From NCBI RefSeq assembly GCF_025264625.1, contig NZ_CP093313.1, positions 5,952,001 through 6,016,000 of the forward strand: 64,000 nt of DNA, written 5' to 3'. Shown piece by piece: positions 46,893-56,805 of this stretch; the stretch's first letter is position 1, and each line of letters begins with the position of its first letter. Made by a program: the position numbers and the translations under genes. Source of the stretch: Occallatibacter riparius (lineage in GTDB: Bacteria > Acidobacteriota > Terriglobia > Terriglobales > Acidobacteriaceae). The notes under the pieces were generated by a model, which was given only the letters and a program-made list of their open reading frames with translations, was not told the DNA's origin and did no database searches.

Positions 46893-47380
46893 TTTCCATT
46901 TTCTTTTCTTGAGTGCGCTCAGCTAACGATCCCGGCACCCTGGTTGCATGCTGATCGAGTTCGATCATCCCAACATGACATCCGGAGCGCTCCGCGGGGA
47001 TCGGAACCAGCCGCCCGCACAACCGCGCATCCCAGCCAAAAGGATGATTAAGCACGAGTCTCCCCGGTGCGTGTAAGCGAAGCGCCATGACACTTGCGCT
47101 CGTGGTGAGTAGCGAGCATGAAAGTGAAAGTTACTTCCATTACACGCCCAACTTGGCCCTGACCGGAATGCCCTGGATCTAGCTTTTCTCGTGTAGTTCG
47201 GAAATAAAGTATTTGGACGTTATTCCGGTCACAACTTCACGGTGGCCGAACCCAGAGGATCGCCTGCATCCGCGCACCGCATCGCTGACTTCTTTTAGGA
47301 AATACCACCAATAGTGCAGGAGCGGGCTTGCGGGTTTAGGGTACGATCATTGTGTCCAACAACAGGAGGATGACTGCAGA
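46893..47380. other. Intergenic region between the giant secreted protein and the aminotransferase
   Basis: 488 bases between divergent genes, without a credible coding frame. It should contain two promoters; I could not match either to consensus with confidence. AGGAGG at about 47366-47371 is the aminotransferase ribosome site. Confidence 0.5.
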
Positions 47381-48754
47381 ATGCTCCCTAGCGAACTTGT
47401 GACTGCTGATAGAAAGTACCAAATTCACTCGCTGCACCACCCTGTCGATGAGCAGGACGCACTGATCTTCACCAGCGGGCACGGAATTCGAATCCGCGAT
47501 ACAGACAACCGTGAATACATCGACGGCTTGTCAGGTCTGTGGAACGTCAACATTGGCCATGGCCGCGTCGATATGGCTGACGCCGTTGCGGAACAAATGA
47601 AGACCCTGGCCTACTTCTCTGGATATGCCGGCTCTTCTACGATTCCTTCCATTCAATTGGCAGAACGCCTCATCGCCTTGGCGCCCGGCATGGCCGCAAT
47701 CTTCTTCACTTCGGGTGGCGCCGAGTCCAACGAATCCGCCTTCAAGACTGCGCGGTATCACTGGAGAGCGCTCGGAAAGCCCGGGAAGACCAAGATTATC
47801 TCCAGAATCCATGGCTATCACGGCGTCACACTCCAGGCAATGAGCGCCACTGGAATCTCCGCTTATTGGAAAATGTTCGAACCCCGTGTACCGGGATTTC
47901 TTCACATTCCCACCTGCTACCCATATCGCTTTCAGGCGGCGAATCCTTCCGAGACGCCCGGCCAGGCGGCAGCTGCCGAGTTGGAGAAGGCGATCCTGCG
48001 CGAAGGTCCGGAGACCGTCGCAGCCTTTATCGGCGAACCGATCCACGGCGCCGGTGGGGTCATTTATCCAACTGAAGACTACTGGCAGCAGATCCGCGCC
48101 ATTTGCGACCGTTACGAGGTCCTTCTAATCGCGGACGAAATCATTACTGGCTTCGGTCGTACCGGTCGCTGGTTCGGCCTCGAGCACTGGAACGTTACGC
48201 CTGACATTCTCTCCTTTGCGAAGGGCGTCAGTTCGGGTTACCTGCCACTGGGCGGAATTATGATCACTCAGGCAATTCGCGATGTGTTGGATTCCGTGGA
48301 GCCGGCGAACCGCTGGATGCACGGGTTCACCAACTCCGGCCACCCTGCTTGCTGTGCAGCGGCTCTTCGAAATATCCAAATCATTGAAGAGGAGAACCTG
48401 GTCGACAATTCCAGAAAGATGGGAGACCTGCTCTTCCACGCTTTGCAGCAGACATTCTCAGATCATCCGAACGTGGGAGACATCCGCGGCGGCAAGGGCC
48501 TGCTAGCTGCTCTCGAGTTCGTAGAGGATCGCGGCACCAAAAAGAACTTCGTGATCGAAAAGGACTTTGGGAATCGCCTGCGCAGGGAAATGCGCTCTCG
48601 AGGAGTCATCACCCGCACGCGATCCGCAGCGGGTGAGCATCCGGCTCCCGGAGATCAGGTGCTGTTTGCTCCGCCGCTCGTCATCCAGGAAAGCGACATA
48701 CACGAGCTGGTAGCAGTCACGAAGGACGCGATCGAAACAGTGCTCGCGAGTTGA
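47381..48754 (+). CDS. Class III (omega) aminotransferase
   Basis: A 457-residue PLP enzyme. The cofactor lysine is K281 in SFAKGVSSGYLPLGG. D252 in IADEIITGFGRTGRW holds the pyridine nitrogen, and SGGAESNESAFK binds phosphate. The family transfers amino groups from omega-amino acids or amines to pyruvate (beta-alanine, taurine, putrescine and related substrates). AGGAGG is well placed before the ATG. It converges on the minus-strand biosynthetic gene train and shares the hairpin at 48758-48808. It could supply or degrade the amine or amino-acid building block, but that link is inferred from position. Confidence 0.92.
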   Translation: MLPSELVTADRKYQIHSLHHPVDEQDALIFTSGHGIRIRDTDNREYIDGLSGLWNVNIGHGRVDMADAVAEQMKTLAYFSGYAGSSTIPSIQLAERLIALAPGMAAIFFTSGGAESNESAFKTARYHWRALGKPGKTKIISRIHGYHGVTLQAMSATGISAYWKMFEPRVPGFLHIPTCYPYRFQAANPSETPGQAAAAELEKAILREGPETVAAFIGEPIHGAGGVIYPTEDYWQQIRAICDRYEVLLIADEIITGFGRTGRWFGLEHWNVTPDILSFAKGVSSGYLPLGGIMITQAIRDVLDSVEPANRWMHGFTNSGHPACCAAALRNIQIIEEENLVDNSRKMGDLLFHALQQTFSDHPNVGDIRGGKGLLAALEFVEDRGTKKNFVIEKDFGNRLRREMRSRGVITRTRSAAGEHPAPGDQVLFAPPLVIQESDIHELVAVTKDAIETVLAS

Positions 48755-48757
48755 GGC

Positions 48758-48808
48758 TTATGCCGTGCCTGAAATCATGAGCGCCACGCGCTTTCCGGCA
48801 CGGCATAA
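48758..48808. terminator. Hairpin terminator between convergent genes
   Basis: TTATGCCGTGCC (48758-48769) and GGCACGGCATAA (48797-48808) form a 12-base perfect stem across a 27-base loop. It lies between the aminotransferase stop and the end of the MetA gene and can serve both strands. Confidence 0.7.
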
Positions 48809-48811
48809 ACT

Positions 48812-49906
48812 CTATAACCCTGCCTCGAACGCTTCTGCTTGCAGGCCCCGCAATGGCTCAGGCACGAAACTCCCGCGATCTGATGCCGCATTCATGGTCT
48901 GTGCCAGCGCGCTCTTCTTCGCGTGAATCTCCGTGAGCCAATTCGTGTATAACATTAGAGCGGAACTGCCCCAGCTCTTCTCTTTTGCGATGAAAGGCGC
49001 CACTGATTCGATGAATCCAAGAGCTTCTCGATGCGACGCTATATCGCCCTTGGCCTGGAGCTCCAGTAGGACGCGTTCAGTTCCCGCATCAAAATAGCCT
49101 CTCGGCATCGACGGATAGGACGCTGCTTCCCCGTTCAGAAACCTGTTGATGTCCCGCCGGTATTCCCGCAGCAGCGTGTCGGAATCGTACTCTGGATGTC
49201 CTTGGAAGTATACGAACAGGCTGGAATCCTGCTTGATGAAACAATCGACATCAGCGTCCTCAGCCCGCGTGAGAACCTGATAGCCATTCCGAATCAAATC
49301 GGCTTCAGGTAAGCCGTTCCAGCGAGAGTGCGGCAGCCGAAGCGTCCTGGGAAGGTGCCTCAGCATGGGATGCTGCGACACCCGAACACAATCAAACACG
49401 CCGCAGCGCTTCTGCTCGCTTCTTTGCCGTTGAATCCCATCCATGTGCAGGACAGCCGCGTGGGCAGCAAGACATGACCATACTGTCGAGAGCGTGTTCG
49501 TCCGAGCCCATTCATGCACCCTGCCAAAGCTGTTCCAATAGGGCTCATCGCGCAGACTCGGAAAGAGTGGTTCCCTCCCCGTCACGATCAGGCCATCCAG
49601 CTTCGTTTCCCATAGAGACTCGATCGTATGGTAGCGCCCCTCCATGTAATGCTTCGCTGCATCGCTTCGGGGCACCTCCGGAAAGTGGTAAAACGAGACC
49701 TCGATGCGCAAATCTGTACCAGCTGCAGTGAGGAGATTCACGAACTGCCTCTCCGTCGCCTCCAGCGCGCCATCCGACATGTTATTCAGCAGTCCGATGG
49801 TAATCGCGCCAGAGCGCTCATTGCGCTCCGGCAGTCTGTTCGCCCATTCGTGACGGGCGGCCGACATGTGCGTCCTGCTCTGGGGAAAGTTCAGTGCTAT
49901 GGACAT
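48812..49906 (-). CDS. metA: Homoserine O-acyltransferase, MetA family
   Basis: A 364-residue enzyme that acylates the homoserine hydroxyl using succinyl- or acetyl-CoA, first step of methionine synthesis from homoserine. Catalytic C145 is in WSCLAAHAAVLHMDG, and H237 and E239 lie in FQGHPEYD, matching H235 and E237 of E. coli MetA. The loop after VTG reads REPLFPSLRDEPYW in place of the usual APLG type, and I cannot tell from it whether succinyl or acetyl is used. It is the last gene of the operon, 21 bases after MetY, and ends beside the hairpin. Confidence 0.9.
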   Translation of the reverse strand: MSIALNFPQSRTHMSAARHEWANRLPERNERSGAITIGLLNNMSDGALEATERQFVNLLTAAGTDLRIEVSFYHFPEVPRSDAAKHYMEGRYHTIESLWETKLDGLIVTGREPLFPSLRDEPYWNSFGRVHEWARTNTLSTVWSCLAAHAAVLHMDGIQRQRSEQKRCGVFDCVRVSQHPMLRHLPRTLRLPHSRWNGLPEADLIRNGYQVLTRAEDADVDCFIKQDSSLFVYFQGHPEYDSDTLLREYRRDINRFLNGEAASYPSMPRGYFDAGTERVLLELQAKGDIASHREALGFIESVAPFIAKEKSWGSSALMLYTNWLTEIHAKKSALAQTMNAASDRGSFVPEPLRGLQAEAFEAGL

Positions 49907-49927
49907 AGTGTTTACGCTCTGACCTCG

Positions 49928-51253
49928 TTATCTGGCGCCACTCGCCATTGCAAGCGCCTGGCCCAAATCCGCGAGAATGTCATCAATGTGCTCAATGCCG
50001 ATACTGAGCCGGATCATCTCCGGGAAGACACCGGCGGCGCGTTGTTCCTGCTCCGTCATCTGACGGTGTGTCGTAGAAGCTGGATGGCAGGCAAGTGACT
50101 TCGCATCTCCCAGGTTGACCAGGCGCAAAATCAGGCCGAGAGCATCGTAGAACTTGACCGCCGCGGGAAATCCGCCCTCGATGCCAAAAGCCATCAGTGA
50201 GCATGCACGACCGCGCAGATACTTTTGCGCCATATCGTGATAGGGGCTGTCGGCAAACCCGGCATAATTTACCCACTTAACCATCGGATGGCTGCGAAGG
50301 AATTCGGCGACGGCCTTCGCGTTTGCAACATGCCTCTCCACGCGCAATGCCACAGTCTCAATCCCCTGCAGCAACAGGAACGAGCTTAGAGGCGAAAGCA
50401 CTGCGCCCGTCGTGCGCTGATACACGCTGCGGCAGCGGCCCAGGAACGCAGCCTTGCCATAATGCTCGGTGTAAACAAGCCCGTGGTAAGACGCATCAGG
50501 CTGACTGAACATCGGAAATCTGTCGGCGTGGTCGCTCCAGGGAAAGTTGCCACTATCCACGATTGCCCCGCCCATCGTCGTTCCATGACCGCCCATGAAC
50601 TTGGTAAGCGAATGAACAACAATGTCCGCGCCAAAGTCGATTGGCCGAAACAACACTGGGCTGGCCACGGTGTTATCTACGATCAGCGGCACTCCATGCC
50701 TGTGAGCTGCGCTCGCCAGCGCCTCAATATCGCAGATGTTCCCTGCGGGATTGCCAACGCTTTCGCAATAGACGGCGCGCGTGTCTTCATCGATCAGCGC
50801 CTCAATATCAGCCGCGCGATCCGACTCCGCGAAACGAACCGACACTCCCTGGCTCGGCAGCAAATGAGCAAACAACGTATGCGTTGTCCCATAGAGCTGC
50901 GGCACGCAGACAACATTGCATCCAAGGCTCGTGACATTCTGGACCGCATACGAAACTGCAGCCTGTCCGCTGGCCACGCACAGGGCCCCAACGCCGCCCT
51001 CAAGCGCAGCAACGCGCCGCTCGAGTACATCCGTCGTTGGGTTCGAAATCCGTGTATAGCGATAACCGTCGGCCTCCAGATTGAAGAGTGCCGACGCGTG
51101 CTCGGTACTATCAAACGCATACGAAACGGTCTGATAGATGGGGACCGCCGCGGATCGCGTTGTCGGGTCGATCTGATAGCCGCCGTGAATTGCAACCGTT
51201 TCAGGTTTCAAGGTCGAAGTCCCCAGGCTCTGTTCAGCACATTTATGGGCCAT
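49928..51253 (-). CDS. metY: O-acylhomoserine gamma-substitution enzyme (MetY/O-acetylhomoserine sulfhydrylase-like)
   Basis: A 441-residue PLP enzyme of the Cys/Met metabolism family. The PLP lysine is in VVHSLTKFMGGHGTTMGG. YRYTRISNPTTDVLERR and SGQAAVSYA carry the substrate and phosphate contacts. The length and the N-terminal ETVAIHGGY fit MetY more than MetB. The normal reaction is O-acetylhomoserine plus sulfide giving homocysteine. Relatives inside natural-product clusters use other nucleophiles to make unusual amino acids. It lies 11 bases after the decarboxylase and just before MetA, so a substrate-supply role for this operon is plausible. Confidence 0.9.
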   Translation of the reverse strand: MAHKCAEQSLGTSTLKPETVAIHGGYQIDPTTRSAAVPIYQTVSYAFDSTEHASALFNLEADGYRYTRISNPTTDVLERRVAALEGGVGALCVASGQAAVSYAVQNVTSLGCNVVCVPQLYGTTHTLFAHLLPSQGVSVRFAESDRAADIEALIDEDTRAVYCESVGNPAGNICDIEALASAAHRHGVPLIVDNTVASPVLFRPIDFGADIVVHSLTKFMGGHGTTMGGAIVDSGNFPWSDHADRFPMFSQPDASYHGLVYTEHYGKAAFLGRCRSVYQRTTGAVLSPLSSFLLLQGIETVALRVERHVANAKAVAEFLRSHPMVKWVNYAGFADSPYHDMAQKYLRGRACSLMAFGIEGGFPAAVKFYDALGLILRLVNLGDAKSLACHPASTTHRQMTEQEQRAAGVFPEMIRLSIGIEHIDDILADLGQALAMASGAR

Positions 51254-51264
51254 AGATTGTCTCT

Positions 51265-52665
51265 TTAGTTCATCTCGTACGGAGCAGTTTCGAGCTGCGC
51301 GTCAATCTCGTCGGCGAGGTCTGTAATCTCGCGGACCACATCGAATATGTCGTCCGCCGTTGTCTTGAAACTCGTGATGCAAGCTCTCACGACCGGCGTT
51401 CCGGCAATAGAGGTCTCTGACATCCACGCGATCTGCTGTCGCTTGAGTTCCTGGAGGAAGGCCGGCACATCCAGGCCGTCGCGTGTAAAGCAAATCACCG
51501 GAAGAGGCGTTCTATTAACCACCCTCCACCCCGCCGCTGTAAGCGATTGCCGCAGCAGATCGCCCATTCGGGCCTGGTGTTCGATCATCGTCGCCTGCCC
51601 ATTTTCACCGCGCTCCGCCAAGCTGAGAAACAGCTTCAGGCCGATGAATCTGCGCGACCACTGCACCGATGTCATATAAGGGTCAGATGTGGTCGGGTTA
51701 GCGCTGCTCGGCATATAGCCAGCGTCCGTGCTGAACGCTTTCCGAACCACCTCAGGATGCCGGCAGAAGAACATGCCGCACGCCATCGCGACTGAGAGCC
51801 ACTTATGAGCATCGCAAGTGATCGAATCGGCGCTCTCAATTCCTGCCAGATGGCGTCGCAGCGACGGTGAGACAATGGCAGCCCCGCCCCACGCCGCGTC
51901 CACATGGAACCACATTCTTTTTTCCCGGCAGATGTCTGCAAGCACAGGCAGCGGATCGATCACTCCCGCTGCGGTTGTTCCCGCTGTACCAACCACCATG
52001 AGCGGAACGAATCCTCTCTCGCGGTCATTAGCGATCTTCGCGACTAGCTGCTGCGGGTCCATCTTCAAGTCGGAATCAACCGGAACCACTCGCAGCGCGC
52101 TTCTGCCAAGGCCCGTCATGCACGCTATCTTGTCGAACGAATGGTGGGCCTCAGAGGAAAGGTAGATCGCCGGCCGTTCAGGTAAACGATGCAGCCCTTC
52201 ATCGCTATAGCGTGGGAAAGCGGATGCAAGCGCGCTAACGACCGCCGACAGATTTGCTTCTGCTCCACCGCTCGTAAACGTCGCAGCCGAATCGGCAGGA
52301 AGCCCGAACAATCCTGCAAACCAGGCAAGCGTATGGCGCTCAATCTCATTTGCTGCCGGCGATGTGCGCCAGCTAGCAAGCTGCGGGTTATAAGTCGCAA
52401 CCAGCGTGTCAGCAACAACGGATGAGAGCGTCACGCTTGGGTTATACAGCCCGAAATATCTGGGATGCGTAACCTGCACCTGCCACTGGCGAAGCATGCG
52501 TTCCGCATCCGCCGCCACCTCTTCAAGCTGCATCGGCCGTTTGAAATCGTATCTCGACGTGAGATAACTCCGGATCTCCTCCGCCGAAACACTGGGGTAC
52601 ATTGGACCGTTATCAATTGCAGCGGTCGCTGCCTCAAACGTGGCTCGGATTTGTTGAATGAACAT
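51265..52665 (-). CDS. Group II PLP-dependent amino-acid decarboxylase (AADC-like)
   Basis: A 466-residue enzyme. The Schiff-base lysine is K288 in CDAHKWLSVAM. HVDAAWGGAA contains D256, which binds the pyridine nitrogen, and SSEAHHSFDKI contains the ring-stacking histidine. The plan resembles aromatic-L-amino-acid, 2,4-diaminobutyrate and aspartate decarboxylases. The substrate cannot be assigned from sequence. It would turn an amino acid into an amine for acylation, or use an unusual amino acid made by the adjacent MetY. A 147-base gap separates it from the upstream ligase, so it may have an internal promoter. Confidence 0.88.
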   Translation of the reverse strand: MFIQQIRATFEAATAAIDNGPMYPSVSAEEIRSYLTSRYDFKRPMQLEEVAADAERMLRQWQVQVTHPRYFGLYNPSVTLSSVVADTLVATYNPQLASWRTSPAANEIERHTLAWFAGLFGLPADSAATFTSGGAEANLSAVVSALASAFPRYSDEGLHRLPERPAIYLSSEAHHSFDKIACMTGLGRSALRVVPVDSDLKMDPQQLVAKIANDRERGFVPLMVVGTAGTTAAGVIDPLPVLADICREKRMWFHVDAAWGGAAIVSPSLRRHLAGIESADSITCDAHKWLSVAMACGMFFCRHPEVVRKAFSTDAGYMPSSANPTTSDPYMTSVQWSRRFIGLKLFLSLAERGENGQATMIEHQARMGDLLRQSLTAAGWRVVNRTPLPVICFTRDGLDVPAFLQELKRQQIAWMSETSIAGTPVVRACITSFKTTADDIFDVVREITDLADEIDAQLETAPYEMN

Positions 52666-52812
52666 ATCTCAGTAGGACCTGGATCAATGTGTCTCGTTTG
52701 CGCGCACTACGGCACAATCGATGCGCGGGTTCGCACGAACACGCCTCTGGCTCGCATGCGCAATGACTGCATGCACTGTGGCCAGGCCGGCGATGACGAG
52801 GAGCTGCTCGAT

Positions 52813-54618
52813 TTAGAAGCGGATCTCACCTGCATGAATGCGGGCGTACCAGTTCCGATCCAGCGGTTGTAGAGTCTGCGTCTGCGGGTTGTCGAAATAG
52901 ATGGCATCCGAGGTACCTTCCGGATCGTAGCTTTGTTTCACCAGGTCTGATTTCGAGTATTTGAAGGTTCCGGTGATTGCAAAATCGTTCGCGATCCTGA
53001 TAAACGCCGGCCGCGCGTAGGTTGGGAGGCGTCGGACCAGGTGCTCGCGAAGCGCGGAGAGGTTGAGCTCTCCCTCTGGGCTGATCGCTGCCATTCCTAC
53101 TCTGCCCTCAGCGCCGGCCACTCTCACCCCATACACAATCGCGTGCTGCACACCCGGAAAAGACGAAATGACATTCGCGACTTCGGTAGTTGCGACGTTT
53201 TCACCCTTCCAGCGGAAGGTTTCCCCGACGCGGTCCACAAAGTAGTAGAACCCCCGCCCGTCCCTTCGCATCAAGTCACCGGTTCGCACCCAGACGTCGC
53301 CTGTCTTGAAGACATCTCGTAACAACTTGCCGTCCGTTGCCTGCGAGTCGCTATATCCTTCGAAGCGAGTCCCAGCCTGGGATGGATCCTGGAGCATCGG
53401 TGCCAGTGCCTCGCCGGGTTCGTCTGGTAAGCACTTGATGCAGAACCCTTCTTCATTGCGGATCGGCTCGCCCTTCTCGGGGTCGAACTTCACAATCGCC
53501 GGCGCCACTCGATGGGCCAGATAAGGAGGAACCCGCCCTATCGATCCAACTTCTCCCTCAGCGTTGAATAACGAGAGGCCGCCCTCCGTGGAAGCGTAGA
53601 ACTCGAAAATCTTCGGTATCTGAAACCGCTCCTGGAATGGCCTCCAAACGTCGGGAGACAGTCCATTGCCGCACGCAACCCGGATGCGATGCGCACGCTC
53701 ATCTTGCGAAGGCGCAGTGTGATAAAGATACCGGCAGAACTCACCGATGTATTGGAACATCGTGCAATCCCACTGCACGACATCGTTCCAGAATCGGCCT
53801 GCAGAAAAGCGATCGCGGACAACGACGCTACCACCCGAAACCAGAGTCGCCGCCGGCGCCAGTACGCCTCCAATGCTGTGATACATGGGGAGGCAATCGT
53901 ACATCCTGTCCTCCCCACGTATATCAAGCATGCCCGCGAACCAATATGCCCACTGAAGAATCCTGCCGTGGCTCAGTCGCGCCGCTTTTGGCAACCCCGA
54001 GGTGCCCGAAGTGTAGATGTAGAGCGCCAGATCTTCAAACGACAGCCGTGGACGCTCCATCGAATCCGAGATCGGCGCCAGACTCTCCAGGCAAGTATCT
54101 ATCCGCCGAAACGGTGCAACATCAGCACCGTGAATCCATATTTCTGTCTCGCCACTCACTTCCGGAAGCGCGGTCCCAAACGACTCCGCAAATTCATCCT
54201 CGACAATGATGTGCTTCGGCCGAACAACATTGATGCAGTGAGCCAGGGAGGCGCCCACAAGATTCGTGTTCAGCAAGGCCACGATTCCGCCCGCTGCTGT
54301 AATTCCAACCCACAGTGCGAAGTATTCCGGCCTGTTCGTCATCAGCAGGCCGACAACTTCGCCCCGCCCAATTCCCTGTTCAAGCGCCCAACAGCAATAG
54401 AGGCTCGCACGCTTGTAAAGTCCGCGGAAGTCGAAGCACTCCCTGTCCGAAAGCAGCGCAGCGGCATCGCCGCACCGAGAAGCAAGTTCTTCAATCACGT
54501 CGAACAACAGCCGATGAGGCGTTCGCGCGCTCGCTGCCGTGAGTTCCAGAGCTCTGAGCCATGCATGACCCGGCTTTGCCGCGGCAACCTGCTGTGGCGC
54601 ATCCATTAGTTTCGTCAC
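52813..54618 (-). CDS. FATP-type long-chain acyl-CoA synthetase
   Basis: A 601-residue AMP-forming ligase. The ATP loop reads YTSGTSGLPKAARLSH. RTGDLMRRDGRGFYYFVDR and the ETFRWKGENVATTEV segment are the hinge and C-terminal motifs typical of fatty-acid transport protein and FadD6-like enzymes, which activate long or very long fatty acids. Its ATG overlaps the stop of the SDR gene by four bases. Two ligases in one operon suggest that two different acids are activated: a fatty acid here and another substrate by the enzyme at 55342. Confidence 0.9.
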   Translation of the reverse strand: MTKLMDAPQQVAAAKPGHAWLRALELTAASARTPHRLLFDVIEELASRCGDAAALLSDRECFDFRGLYKRASLYCCWALEQGIGRGEVVGLLMTNRPEYFALWVGITAAGGIVALLNTNLVGASLAHCINVVRPKHIIVEDEFAESFGTALPEVSGETEIWIHGADVAPFRRIDTCLESLAPISDSMERPRLSFEDLALYIYTSGTSGLPKAARLSHGRILQWAYWFAGMLDIRGEDRMYDCLPMYHSIGGVLAPAATLVSGGSVVVRDRFSAGRFWNDVVQWDCTMFQYIGEFCRYLYHTAPSQDERAHRIRVACGNGLSPDVWRPFQERFQIPKIFEFYASTEGGLSLFNAEGEVGSIGRVPPYLAHRVAPAIVKFDPEKGEPIRNEEGFCIKCLPDEPGEALAPMLQDPSQAGTRFEGYSDSQATDGKLLRDVFKTGDVWVRTGDLMRRDGRGFYYFVDRVGETFRWKGENVATTEVANVISSFPGVQHAIVYGVRVAGAEGRVGMAAISPEGELNLSALREHLVRRLPTYARPAFIRIANDFAITGTFKYSKSDLVKQSYDPEGTSDAIYFDNPQTQTLQPLDRNWYARIHAGEIRF

Positions 54619-55349
54619 GCTGTGCTCCCGGCATCCACAGTGATCACGGTCCCCGTGATGTTCTTCGCCTTGTCGCTCAAGAGATACTCCACTGCATTTG
54701 CAACGTCGTCCACTTCCGCAAAACGGCGAAGAGCGCTCCTGCGCTTGATTCGGTCGCGTTCTTCTGCGTCCAGCCCTTCTGTCAACTGCGTCTCGATAAA
54801 CCCCGGCGCGACCGAGTTCACGGTGATGCCGTTACGGCCCACCTCCCTCGCCAGTGAACGCGTGAAACCAATGAGCGAAGACTTGGTCGCCCCATAAACG
54901 CTCAGACCGCTGAACCCAGTAAATGCCATGATGGACGAGACGTTAACGATGCGGCCGCTTCCATCGCTCATCATCCCTCGAGCTACGTATTTCGTGAGCA
55001 CGATCGGAGCAAGTACATTCACGCGAACAAGTTTTTCTATCTGGGCCATTGGCATCATGGCCAGAGTTCCCTCATGGCTGATCCCCGCGTTATTCACCAG
55101 TCCATAGATAGGGCCATATTCTTTCCGCACCTGAGATACAAAGCCAGCTATCTTCTCGATTTCAGCAAGGTCGAGCATGCTGAAAACCAGTGACCCAGGA
55201 TGCGTCGCCTCGATCTCGTTCTGCGCTTCGCGAAATTGCTCGCTTTCTCCGCGAGCAATGGCAATAACACGATATCCGGCGGCAGTCAGTTTTCGAACGA
55301 TGCCGAGCCCCAGACCCCGACTGCCTCCCGTTACCAGCACGTTACGCAT
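54615..55349 (-). CDS. Short-chain dehydrogenase/reductase, FabG-like
   Basis: A 244-residue NAD(P)-dependent reductase. Cofactor motif TGGSRGLGLG (residues 7-16), NNAG (86-89), catalytic S139 (NVSSI), Y152 and K156 (SVYGATKSSL). R32-x-E in AIARGES suggests NADP preference. The FabG-like body and next-door ACP suggest reduction of a beta-keto group on a carrier-bound chain, but no ketosynthase is present in the window, so the keto substrate must come from elsewhere. Overlaps the ligase genes on both sides (8 and 4 bases). Confidence 0.9.
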   Translation of the reverse strand: MRNVLVTGGSRGLGLGIVRKLTAAGYRVIAIARGESEQFREAQNEIEATHPGSLVFSMLDLAEIEKIAGFVSQVRKEYGPIYGLVNNAGISHEGTLAMMPMAQIEKLVRVNVLAPIVLTKYVARGMMSDGSGRIVNVSSIMAFTGFSGLSVYGATKSSLIGFTRSLAREVGRNGITVNSVAPGFIETQLTEGLDAEERDRIKRRSALRRFAEVDDVANAVEYLLSDKAKNITGTVITVDAGSTA

Positions 55350-56805
55350 ACTGCCGCATCACCTTGCCCGATTCGGTAATCGGCAGCTCGGAAACAAGCT
55401 TGATTGCGGCGGGGACCTTGTGCGGCGGAAGCGTTTCGCGGCAAAGCTGTAGAATGTCGCGTTCCAACCTGTGCATCTCTCCGTCGCTCGGCATTGACGA
55501 TCGACTCGGGACCACATTCGCAACCACGAGCGCACCTGTAATCGGGCTCTTCTTTGCATGCACCAAGCAGGCCTGCACTTCCGGGTGACGTTGGATCACA
55601 GACTCCACCTCTTCGGGGTGGACCTTCAATCCCCCTACATTGATGACCCCATCCCGTCTGCCTGCGAAATAGTACCTGCCGTCGCGCAGCTCAACTCTGT
55701 CTCCCGCATCCACGTAGCCAGCCTGATCTTTCAACACAGGCGCGTCGGGGCCGATATAGCCCTTTGAGTTTCCCGCAGAGCGGATGCGCAGGGTGCCATC
55801 CTCAACTTTCATGTCGATCAGCGGGTTTTCATTCAACGCAGAAGCGGGAAAGCCAGCCAACTCGTCATTCACTTCAAAAGCAACTCCCGCCTCGGTGGAA
55901 GCAAAGGCATGAACAATCCGGGCAGCCGGGAAAGTCGACCGGAGGCGGTTGAGAATCCCTTGATCGGGAGCCTCACCGGACAGACGAATGTACTTAGGAT
56001 TCAAAAGAGTTACAGAAGGACTCATCAACGCGCGCCGCCAATGAGAAGGCGTGCCGGAGATGTGAGTCACTCCCGCACGAGCTAGCCGCGTCAGGAAATC
56101 TGCAAGCGGCTCCTCTTTGCTGGAGAGTACGAGTGACGCGCCTGTAAGAGCGGCGCGCAGCAGAATCTGAAGGCCTCCATAGCGCCGGATGTCATAGAAG
56201 GTTCCCCAGATGACTTCTTCATCTCGATTCAAGCGCGGCTGAATCGCAGCAGTGAGACTTGCAAGCGTGTGAGCTACCAGCTTGGGCCGACCCGTGGTGC
56301 CGGAGGTCATCAGAATCCATTCCGTTTCTTGGACCGGCCCTTCTTTGGCCGCGACGGAAATCAGGTTGCGGCTGCAAGGCCAATAGCACATCCGGCCGTG
56401 CGACCCGCTGGCAATCATCGCATGGTCTGAAATGATGCAGTCCACCTCGGCCGCACTCATGACGTAGGAAAGATGCTCGAGAGGGAGATCCGGTGGCCAA
56501 AGTATGATCCGGCGAGCCACGCCATCCAGCTCCAGCACTGCAGAAGCCGTCGTGATCTGCTCCTGCGTGGCAATGAGGATAGACCTCCCCTCAAGTTCCT
56601 CACCTCGCCCGTAAAGCGACGACCCACACGCAAACTCGTCGCATGCGATCCGGCGCGTGGCGTCCTCCAGGAATCGGCATCCAGACATGCCGGACTCCCT
56701 CATGCTGATCGCAAGACTCGTGTGAGAGAGCTGTGGAAGCTTCTCCGCCCGGCAGCAGAGAGAGTCGGTTGAGTGACAGTTTGTACAAGCAGTCGTCTGA
56801 TTCAT
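55342..56805 (-). CDS. AMP-forming ligase, probable acyl/aminoacyl activation onto ACP
   Basis: A 487-residue adenylating enzyme. The ATP loop is ILMTSGTTGRPKLVAHT. GDRVELRDGRYYFAGRRDG and INVGGLKVHPEEVE are the hinge motifs, and the final catalytic lysine is in ITESGKVMRQ. The N-terminal 90 residues are short and atypical, with three clustered cysteines near the beginning. I chose ATG 56805, which overlaps the ACP stop (ATGA); the frame could extend to 56829. The overlap with the carrier-protein gene makes it the likely loader of that ACP. Substrate not predictable by eye. Confidence 0.87.
   Translation of the reverse strand: MNQTTACTNCHSTDSLCCRAEKLPQLSHTSLAISMRESGMSGCRFLEDATRRIACDEFACGSSLYGRGEELEGRSILIATQEQITTASAVLELDGVARRIILWPPDLPLEHLSYVMSAAEVDCIISDHAMIASGSHGRMCYWPCSRNLISVAAKEGPVQETEWILMTSGTTGRPKLVAHTLASLTAAIQPRLNRDEEVIWGTFYDIRRYGGLQILLRAALTGASLVLSSKEEPLADFLTRLARAGVTHISGTPSHWRRALMSPSVTLLNPKYIRLSGEAPDQGILNRLRSTFPAARIVHAFASTEAGVAFEVNDELAGFPASALNENPLIDMKVEDGTLRIRSAGNSKGYIGPDAPVLKDQAGYVDAGDRVELRDGRYYFAGRRDGVINVGGLKVHPEEVESVIQRHPEVQACLVHAKKSPITGALVVANVVPSRSSMPSDGEMHRLERDILQLCRETLPPHKVPAAIKLVSELPITESGKVMRQYA

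Noticed and set aside
52729..52740. Palindrome GTTCGCACGAAC in the gap before the decarboxylase
   Set aside because: Short, single copy and without supporting context. Could be chance.
53689..54609. 306-codon plus-strand frame opposite the FATP-like ligase
   Set aside because: Antisense of a clear AMP-forming ligase, with no recognisable motif.
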